In this document: in pieces, positions 55,890 through 64,000 of the stretch | Position numbering within the stretch: position 1 is the stretch's first letter | Layout: each line of letters opens with the position of its first letter | Source of the DNA: Crambe crambe | Lineage: Eukaryota; Porifera; Demospongiae; Poecilosclerida; Crambeidae | NCBI GenBank assembly: GCA_963924555.1 | Contig: OZ004587.1 | Coordinates: forward strand, 2,170,001 to 2,234,000 | DNA length: 64,000 nt | Direction: 5' to 3' | Position numbers and translations under genes: made by a program | The notes under the pieces: model-generated | What the model saw: the letters and a program-made list of their open reading frames with translations, nothing else | The model's database searches: none | What the model was told of the DNA's origin: nothing

Positions 55890-57567
55890 TTAGTACCACA
55901 AATTTCAATTATCTTCACCTCTGTTCTCATAATTTCAAAATCAAAACAATAAAAAAAATTTAATAGTAGCTACGTAGTTCCCCAAAAAAGTAACAGTGAG
56001 TGGTGAAGCAAGGTTAAATAAAATAATTATCTACACCTTGTCCTCCAACATGGTGTACTAAAAAGGAAATTGCAGCAGATACTTAACTAAATTACTTTGC
56101 TAATTCTGAGAAAATCATCATCCCTAGCTACATGAGTGAAAAAATTTCCTCAGGTAGAATATGTATAGGTGTGGTTATTGAGATAAGGGGTTCCAACCTT
56201 TTAGCCTAAGTATAATTGTGTCTCTGACTCTAGCTATACTGATATTTTCATGCATCTCTGTTTGAAATTAGGTGATAAAGAATTAAATTTAGAAAAGACA
56301 AGTAATGATGACTGTGTAGGTTCATGAACAAGAGAGTTAAATGACACTATTTTCGGATATGTTAAGTTAAAGGTAAAGGATAAGGATTATCACTTTTGAG
56401 TAGTGTGGTTAGCATGGTATATGTGATTAATAGCATAAATAATGCAGGGACAATAGCATGAGGTGAAGCCAAGTGCTATTTACTGCATTAATAGTAGCTC
56501 TTCTATTGCTTTTGATAAAGTTAATAAAACTCTGGGCAGAAGAAGGAATAAGTCCACCATGTAGCTAGCTAGTAGTGTTTTTGTGGCTAGTACTTAGTTT
56601 GTTACTTTCTCATAGCTAATAGTTCTTCTGTGTACAATTAACTAAGGCTAATCAATGATAATTACAGCACATGTGCATGGGATAAGTATGCTATTACAGT
56701 TAGTAACTACTTGTGCCATTACAGATTAATAGTTGAAATTGCATTCTCTATTAATGAATAAACCATTTCTGAAATTTGGCGTTAGAAGATGAAGGACCAG
56801 CTGAAAAAGGTGATTTTTGTGAAATGTGATGCATTTTGATCCACTGAGAGTACGATAGTACTCTCTAAGTAGGGATGGCACGGATGCCCCATTTGATTAG
56901 TGCAACATTTTCTTTCATACCAAAATACTTCTCAGCAATTCCTGACTTCCTTCAGTGTGCTAAGACTAAAGGTATGAAGATCAGGAGATAAAGCAGTATC
57001 ATTTTACAGTGAATTCAAATGCTATAATTATGCAAAAATAAACAGCAGCCTCTAGATAATCATAGTGCCCTAAACTCTGAAGAGTAAGTCGGTATGTTGA
57101 TCTCAAGTTTTTAAGGATTATTGAATGTGTCTAGAATTCTTTGAACTCTTCTTCCTCTTCTATGAGCTGTATACTGACTCACTGGAGTAAAGATACGTAG
57201 ATGAAAAGAATTTATACAGATTTATGGTCATCCCTTGTGCCACACTCTGATTATGAACAGTAGTCAATTTTCTCTCTTATAGAACACATCAGTCAATGAA
57301 GAAAAGATTTTATTGGCTGACTTAAGATTTTTAAAAATTAGTGTAGTAAAAATAGAAAAAGAGCTTTGGGCTTATTATAGCTACAGCATTATATTTGACG
57401 TGCAAGATCTACCACTCTTTGAAAAAAATTAGTGTATTATTTGAAGGTAGGCCAGGATGATTGTTATGGAGGACATGTATGGGTGAATTGTTTTTTTCTA
57501 GTAGAGTATGTAAGTATGAGTAGTCAAGTTTTATACTCGAGAAGGAATGAGTACAGCTGAAACTTAC
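55890..57567. other. Stretch without assigned genes
   Basis: Possible 21-nt micro-exon at 56036-56056 on the minus strand (YTMLEDK between CTTTTTTAG and GTGTAG) is too weak to call. A GAGAG-hairpin end lies at 56846-56880 next to text shared with 19015-19120. Nothing else. Confidence 0.35.
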
Positions 57568-57676
57568 CAGATTTTCTTTATACCGTGACCTACAAAATCA
57601 ATAATAACATCTCTATAAAACACATGTTTATAGGCTATTAAGTAATCAAGAGTCCCTTGAAAGGAGGACAGACTAT
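57568..57676 (-). CDS. Putative exon, unknown product
   Basis: Acceptor TTTCCATTGCAG and donor CTG/GTAAGT enclose 109 nt, open when entered in phase 1 and leaving in phase 2: SLSSFQGTLDYLIAYKHVFY then RDVIIDFVGHGIKKI. Both splice sites are strong and the composition is protein-like. It may be an N-terminal exon of the ankyrin gene, but the phase does not fit the coiled-coil exon directly, so another exon would be needed. Confidence 0.42.
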
Positions 57677-58097
57677 CTGCAATGGAAAATGTTGCATGGT
57701 CTTTATGAGCCCTTGATTCAAATATTGCATGCCATTATGTTGATTAATTTGGTTTTTAAAAGATTTGATGCCTCAGCATGTAACCTCGGCCACAGGCACT
57801 CTTCTGCGACCTGTCTAAAAGAGAGCCTGGTATCAGTTAGCCTCGGAATCCTGAAGTTTCCGTATATTCCTCGTACACTCTCTGTAAACGGATGCTTAGC
57901 TATTCACTGAAAAAATAATCTGAGCACCAAACAATTAAACCAGCCTAAAGACAGTCTTTTGGAGCATAAGTACTGCAGTAGCGAAATTGGTTAAAAAACA
58001 ATCTCACTCAGTAAACTTTCATGTATACTACATGCATGTAAAAACAATTGATATACTTATACAAGGCTCTATTTTCAATAGAGCATGGGGACGAGGT

Positions 58098-58144
58098 AGC
58101 CTCGTATCCAGGCCTTATAAATAATTGGGCCTGGGTACGAGGCT
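58098..58144. repeat. Tiny TAGCCT-family palindrome
   Basis: TAGCCTCGTATCCAGGCCTT and the mirrored GGGCCTGGGTACGAGGCTA enclose about 8 bases. Just to its left, CTATTTTCAATAGAGCATGG looks like another, older right end of the same family. No 9-bp duplication was found. Confidence 0.6.
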
Positions 58145-58717
58145 ACCTCAGCACATAGTAGATTGATTAATACTGAAGACTGAAGATCTTATTTTGCATG
58201 CATGTCATTATTCTATATTATTACATCATTGATCAATGAACCTCTATGCTGCTATAGCTAGCTAAGTTATAGTATTCATAGTTTACTTGTGATCGACTTT
58301 GTAGCTTGTTCTTGCATGCTAGCTATTAAGGCTTTCTTCAAGCTTTCTTGCTGGGAGAGTTTTTGTGTACTGGAATCTGATAATAATCGGCTACTTTACC
58401 TGTTGGGGAACATTGAATGTGCTATCTGGGAACAGTTGATCACATTTGGTGGCAGTGGTGGGATCATTCGAAGAGATGGAGCCAGTGTATGTCTAAGATG
58501 AGGCAGGGAAAGTCTACCCTCGAAGCTTGGAGATCAACAGAGGATCTAGTCAGTAGGAATGGGAGTCGGAGTCATGATCAGATGTCAATTGAAGGTGACT
58601 GGAGACAGGAAGAGGTTAATCAGTGCAAGAGAGGGGAAGAACAGCATCAATAAGAGCAGGAGCATAAGCTTAGTGTCTGACAGATGGAGGGACAGTTAGA
58701 AGCTATGCTGCGAGAAC

Positions 58718-59016
58718 AAGGGAAAAAACATTTCGTGAAATGAAAAAAGATGTAGGGATGACCACTGCTCAAAAAAGTAAGGAAACAAGAAGGATGGAAA
58801 TGGGATCAATCTTTGTTTTGTATATCCAGCCAACAATCCCTACATATTATGTCGGGTAGCTTCAGATTATAGTGTAGTAATGTACGTATATGTAGGGATT
58901 GTTGGCTGGATATACAGAACAAAGATTGTTCCCATTTCCATCCTTCTATGTCTTTACTTTTTTGAGCAGTGGTCATCCCTACATCTTTTTTCATTTCACG
59001 AAATGTTTTTTCCCTT
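58718..59016. mobile_element. Palindromic MITE, AAGGGAAAAA ends, copy 2
   Basis: 299 bp, nearly identical to 49308-49606. It begins AAGGGAAAAAACATTTCGTG and ends with its complement. The flanks GAAC and GTTC extend the palindrome by four bases here but not in copy 1. It is inserted in the gag fossil. Confidence 0.85.
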
Positions 59017-59504
59017 GTTCCTGGTCTTTTTTCCTCTCTTTTATGGTTTTAGCTATGTATAAGAGTTCATTCTTCTATGTGTATGCAGGGACAGATGGAA
59101 GAAGAATAGTTCTCCAATAGCATAGCAACAAGTCAAGGTGTTGTTTTATTATTGAGCTATACTAGGAGGTCAAATAGAGTCTACCGGTATATGGATTGGT
59201 GAATCTAAAACCCCCGAGTTGATACAGTAGTCTATGATCATTATCTAGAGCAGAGATAGCTGAGTAATATTATAATTTCGAATAATTGGATATCAAATAC
59301 ATGTATTACAGAAAAGATGGCTTCCTAATTGAATTAGTCAAGTGCTGTGGTCCGTAGTGTCTCCTTTTTCATCGACTCTTTCGAGGATCAACGAGTAGAA
59401 AAGATCGTAAATGGTAGAATTTGGAGTGGATTTATCCAGAAATCATACCAGTAACTTGAGTGGTTCGAGAGATGGTTGTCTAAGAAGAATAATAATGAAA
59501 TGAA

Positions 59505-60066
59505 AAAAGATGTAGGGATAATCATTCACAGTAGCTTTTGTTAGGTCTAAGTGGGGGAACTAGAATTTTACTTTTGTATTAGTCTATAGGCGGCGAGCGC
59601 GGCCGTCTGAGTCATCCCTACATAGAGAGTACTACCGCACTCTCTGATAAGAAGAATAATAATAATAGAGAAGCAGTGGCAGATGTAGAAAAATTGAAAG
59701 GGAGTTTCAGCTATTCATGCGCTTGCGCGCAGAAAATTTTTTTACATGACCATGCCCACTTCCCCCGTAATCACACTCTTATTGGATGGTTTATTAAGAG
59801 TGATGAAAATGGCAAGCTTCAGCTAAAACTGACCGTTTCTGGATGACTGAAGGCGAGAGATAAGACTCTGAGCAGCTCCCTGGTCCTGAAACTTGGTCTG
59901 CACATTGTAGTAGGCTCTAGTAGGCTGGATAATCATTCACAGTAGCTTTTGTTAAGTCTAAGTGGTGGAACTAGAATTTCACTTTTGTATTAGTCTATAT
60001 ATAGGCAGCACGTGCAGCCGTCCACGTCATCCCTACATAGAGAGAGCTACTGCTCTCTCTGATATA
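59505..60066. mobile_element. Two GAGAG-hairpin MITE copies in direct order
   Basis: 59505-59650 and 59925-60066 both run from ATAATCATTCACAGTAGCTT through AGTCTAAGTG and TTGTATTAGTCTATA to CATCCCTACATAGAGAG and a CTCTCTGAT end. The segment between them is shared in part with 21300-21350. Confidence 0.65.
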
Positions 60067-60535
60067 ATTATAGTTGGAGTGGGGACAAAGATCGTGACCA
60101 CCTGAAGTTGACTAAGCTAACGGAGAATGAAGACATCGAGGCATACATGAAGACATTCAAGAGGATGATGGAAGCATATGATACTGGCTATGATGAGACA
60201 GAATCTAGTCAAGGGACTCTGGTCGGACCCAAAAGCAGTCCACACCCAAGGGAGTTAACTACCAGGGCACAGGAGAAAGCCAGCACAGAGGAGGTGGAGG
60301 AATCTGGAGATAAGCTAAATACAACCGACAGTGCGAAGGAGAGTGTGGCTGCATGAGTCCAGGGAGGAGAAAGAAACTGCCATGGAGGTAAGAGAGTTAC
60401 CTTGAAGGAGAAGCAGTGATGGTGTTGTGCACTCACGGTGGCGTAAATTATGCCCATTGGCTAAAGTGAAGGTGGAAGTAGGATGAGACCCTCATGTGAC
60501 CCTCATGTGTGCAGCAGAAACAAAGAGATTACCTG

Positions 60536-60883
60536 TGTAATGTGGCCGACTTGCGGAATATCTCGCAACCAGAGTAGGAGGTTTACAGCAGCAAATATTA
60601 TCTTATAACTCACAATTTTAGCACACTGACAACTGACAAGACTACTACTTATATACTAGACAGAAAGATGATGACCTAATGTATGATGTGTGTATGCAGT
60701 GAACCATTGATGTGAATGCATGGTGGAGCTTACAGTCAGTCGTGGACTATGACACAAAATACAACTAAACCTCAGACACAACACATGACATCAATCTGTA
60801 GCTAAACTGTCACTATCCACAATCAATGGATGGCTAGGCCACAAAATGATTAACACTTATTAAAACTACTTAACACTGTTACA
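60536..60883 (-). repeat. 3' LTR of the young Ty3/gypsy element
   Basis: Read on the minus strand it starts TGTAACAGTG and ends CCACATTACA. The first 230 or so plus-strand bases recur at 63769 with one difference. The target duplication cannot be tested because the other flank is outside the window. Confidence 0.88.
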
Positions 60884-63768
60884 CCACTCCCCCTTTTGAA
60901 GAATATGTCCCATATTCGCTGACTGTTAGTGGGAAATTCCTGGCATGAAAAAATCAGGAGGAGCACGATTTCGCTGTGGATATCGGTGTGAGGGTGGAGA
61001 GTTTGAGGGTGCATGTGGCACCGATGAAACATCATCCGATACTGTGAGATGAGTTCCTGGTGGTGGTGGGGGTGGAAGTGGGTCTTTCTCCTGGTCATTC
61101 TTCCTTTGCTTTGTCTTTTGGCGAGTGGGTAAGCGCATGTCTGGTGGACATGCCTTGAGACGGTCAAAGTGAACCACCATTCGTTGTCGTCTGGCTTGAA
61201 CATTCTCTATCCGATAGGTTACTTCCGATATTACAGTGACAACTTTGTAAGGTCCTGTCCATGGGGAATATAGCTTCCTAGATTGCCCACGGGGTATCAC
61301 TGGTGAATTTAACCACACCAAGTCTCCAACACTAAAGGGTTTTCCATGCACCTTTCGATCATAGAATTCCTTTTGTCGCTCAAGTTTTTGTCCAGTTTTC
61401 TCTCGTACAAACTCATATGCAGTCTGCAGTTGCTGTTGCAGTTGAGTTGCGTATTCTGAATGAAATTGTGGATCTGTGGTTTCTGCAGGAGTCCCATACA
61501 TAATATCGATAGGCATTCGAGCCTGGCGACCAAACATGAGAGCAAATGGTGTATATCCCGTAGTTGGATGTACACTGGTGTTGTAAGCCATACAGAGACG
61601 TCTCAGATGATCTTCCCAAGCAAATGGTTGGCCTGCAGCTGCTGTTGAGAGCATACTCAAAAGAGTGCGATTGAATCACTCAACTAGACCATCAGATTGA
61701 GGATGGTATGGTGTTGTTCGGGTCTTAGCCACCTTGAGCAGTCTGCATGTTTCAGCAATCACTTCTGACTCAAACTGTCTTCCTTGGTCTGAATGAAGTT
61801 GCTCAGGAATTGAAAATCTAAAGAAGAACTCATCTGTCAACTTCCTTGCTATGGTAGTTGCTTCTTGGTTGGGAATTGGATATGCTTCAGTCCATCTGGT
61901 AAAGTAATCAGCCACCACCAGTATATACTTATTCCCAGTCTTGGATTCTGGAAAAGGTCCCAGAATGTCTGTTGCCACCATTTGTAATGGATATCCTGTT
62001 CTGATGCTCTGTAATGGAGCTCTTGGCTTTTGTGGAGGGTTCTTCCTAGCCGAACAAGTAGCACAATTCCTACACCAGTTCTGCGTGTCTTTATGATGAC
62101 CGGGCCAGTAAAATCTTTCTTTTACACGGGCAAGCATCTTTTCCATGCCCAGATGACCACCGAGTGCCCCTTCGTGTAAATCTTCAAGCACCTCATCTCG
62201 TAGTGACGTTGGAATAATCAACTGCAGATGAGATTTTTCTTTCATAGGATGTGCATATTGCCTGTAGAGAATGCCATCTCGCACAATCAGCTGGTCCCAC
62301 AGCTGCATTAAGCGTCTTGCGGCTGAGCCAAATTCTCGCTCATCTGCTTTTAATGGTTTCTCTCCTGCTTCTTTGGATATCAGTAATGGTTTGATAATCG
62401 GATCTTCTAGTTGAGCATCTCGTAGGGTCTTCTGAGTTCTCTCTGATGGAATTTTTACAGTCTCCATTGCATGGACAACAGGCATGCCAGGTGAATCGAG
62501 AACGGACTCAATTAGTGAGAACTTGCATCCTTTTTTTCCAAAATAAAGCAGCTTCTTTGCAATATCCACACTGGCCTCCATCTCCTTCAGGAAGTTCAGA
62601 CCAATGATTGCTTCTGTGGTCAAAGAGCTCACCACAATGACATTGAGAGGTAATTCTTCTTCATCCAGCTTGATGGTCACATTGGCTTGTCCATGGACAT
62701 GAATTGGTGAACCATTTACACCTACCAGACTCTGTCCAGTCCATGGCTCTAGATCACGTTGAAGTCTGGCATTGATCTTGTCCCACACATCCTTCCTCAG
62801 TAGTGTTACTGGAGCACCAGTGTCAAGCAGGAAATTCACAGGCTCGCCTTCCACTGAGCTCTGTATCCTTAGGCACCCTACTGAGGAAATGGTGGAAATA
62901 CTAGAAATTAAGTTACACTCATGGGCCTTACTGTCACCCTCTGGCATTTGGCCCTTCTGCTTGGAGCATTTCCAACAGGTTCTTGGCGAACTGCTTGACT
63001 TCTCAGTCCATCGTTTCTTGTTGTATTGATGGTTGTGTTGAGTTGGCTTCTTCTGTGCCTCACTGTACTCCATTCTTTGGGAAGATGGGTTGTTCAGCTT
63101 GCTCTCCAGCATGTCAACTCGCTCTATCAGTTTCTCAATGAGGTTAGTCAGCTTGTCTGATGATGACATAGCTGACACAGAAACTTCTTCTTGTAGGACA
63201 CCAGCAACTGCCTGTTCCCCACTCTTGTTTCCAATCACATATGCTTCCATTTCCAGAGTGGAAGCAACGGCATCATCTAGCTTCTCAGGCTTCTGCTGCC
63301 TTACACTAAAGGCTACCTGAGGGTGCTCAAGCTGCTGGAGGTACTGATTAAGCGCCAGTCTCTCCCTTGCTTCTGCCTGCAGCTTTGGGTAAGCTTTGTC
63401 TGCCAGCTTGCTCAGGTCATCTGCCAAGTCAGCCCAGCCCTCAGTCTTCTTCTTCCTGCGGGACTGGAACTCTGCTTGGTATCGTCCTTGACGACTCTTG
63501 GGCTCAAATCGTGTTGTCAGAGCTTCCTTTGCATTATCGTATGTCCCCCTAGCTTCTTCAGATAGGCGCTGAAAAGCTATCTGAGTTCGACCAGTAAGTC
63601 GTGTTTTCAGCCACTTCAGCTTCTTCTCATCATTCCACTCATTAACATCTGCGACACTTTCAAAGTGATATAGCCATTCTTCCCATTTCCCATCTCCAGT
63701 GAAGGGTTCTGGAATCACAAGTGGTCTTGAAGTTGCCATGTAGGTATGATCCTGCCGACTACGCCAGT

Positions 63769-64000
63769 TGTAATGTGGCCGACTTGCGGAATATCTCGCA
63801 ATCAGAGTAGGAGGTTTACAGCAGCAAATATTATCTTATAACTCACAATTTTAGCACACTGACAACTGACAAGACTACTACTTATATACTAGACAGAAAG
63901 ATGATGACCTAATGTATGATGTGTGTATGCAGTGAACCATTGATGTGAATGCATGGTGGAGCTTACAGTCAGTCGTGGACTATGACACAAAATACAACTA
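63769..64000 (-). repeat. 5' LTR of the young Ty3/gypsy element (partial)
   Basis: Starts TGTAATGTGGCCGACTTGCG on the plus strand and is cut by the window end. Confidence 0.88.

Larger units (their letters stand above)
58430..60360 (+). mobile_element. Gag region of a Ty3/gypsy-like element (fossil) with MITE insertions
   Basis: A primer-site-like ATTTGGTGGCAGTGG is followed by charged gag-like text (58490-58715) and, after an interruption, by gag-like LTKLTENEDIEAYMKTFKRM (60108 onward). The interruption holds the 299-bp palindromic MITE (58718-59016) and GAGAG-hairpin MITE copies. Same layout as 13150-13920. Broken, and older than the element at 60536. Confidence 0.5.
60536..64000 (-). mobile_element. 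Ty3/gypsy LTR retrotransposon, young copy (runs out of window)
   Basis: Minus-strand element. The 3' LTR is 60536-60883 (348 bp, TG..CA). The 5' LTR starts at 63769 and continues past the window edge; the two differ at about one of the roughly 230 bases that can be compared, so insertion is recent. A primer site (TGGCGTAGTCGGCAGGATC) lies next to the 5' LTR and a purine tract (AAAAGGGGGAGTGG) next to the 3' LTR. Recognisable parts are a gag-like region, an aspartic protease and an integrase with its C-terminal region, in the Ty3/gypsy order. The copy looks broken, with about two breaks. Confidence 0.88.

Noticed and set aside
56036-56056. 21-nt micro-exon for the ankyrin gene
   Set aside because: Splice signals are present, but the phase does not bridge the exons on either side and a match this short can be chance.
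1-64000. tRNA, rRNA or snRNA genes
   Set aside because: No B-box (GGTTCGANTCC) with a fitting cloverleaf and no rRNA words were seen on either strand.

Overview
The window reads as nuclear DNA of an early-branching animal, most likely a demosponge such as Amphimedon queenslandica. This is an inference from memory and not a database match. The reasons are AT-rich sequence, short exons with GT-AG introns, animal-only domain sets (Ig-Ig-FN3 receptor, talin C-terminus), a large ankyrin-repeat exon, and very dense DNA transposons and MITEs. No tRNA, rRNA, CRISPR or bacterial-style operon was seen.

Layout. (1) 1.5-21.1 kb, minus strand: a receptor-type gene read as signal peptide, two Ig domains, one FN3 domain, a poly-Thr stalk, a transmembrane helix and the start of a cytoplasmic tail. 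The exons match in phase across introns of up to 10 kb that are filled with mobile DNA. These introns hold a foldback element with a perfect 9-bp target duplication (6.0-7.2 kb), Ty3/gypsy fossils (7.8-10.3 and 13.2-13.9 kb), and a complete-ended pogo-type DNA transposon (14.48-17.12 kb). The transposon carries a decayed transposase and, convergent to it, a second decayed gene with a HIRAN-like domain and a Ulp1/C48-like cysteine protease. (2) 21-30 kb: mostly MITEs and foldbacks, plus one lone Ig-like exon near 25.2 kb. (3) 30.0-35.7 kb: a 24-bp minisatellite, then a 4.8-kb array of about 93 copies of a 52-bp unit with no length change, in which nested higher-order repeats of 5, 20 and 11 units can be read. 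(4) 36.5-46.9 kb, plus strand: small exons that look like a decayed and internally multiplied copy of the 3' end of a talin gene, with one linker exon present about six times. (5) 47.5-55.3 kb, minus strand: a 15-repeat ankyrin exon, with a coiled-coil exon 6 kb upstream in matching phase. (6) 55-60 kb: repeats, an unassigned exon near 57.6 kb, and gag fossils interrupted by a palindromic MITE. (7) 60.5 kb to the end: a young Ty3/gypsy element on the minus strand with nearly identical LTRs; its 5' LTR runs out of the window.

The most unusual items are the pogo element with a HIRAN plus Ulp1-like protease cargo, the strictly 52-bp array with several higher-order periods, the 55-bp insertion with 9-bp target duplication whose empty site is also in the window, and the amplified talin-like exon.
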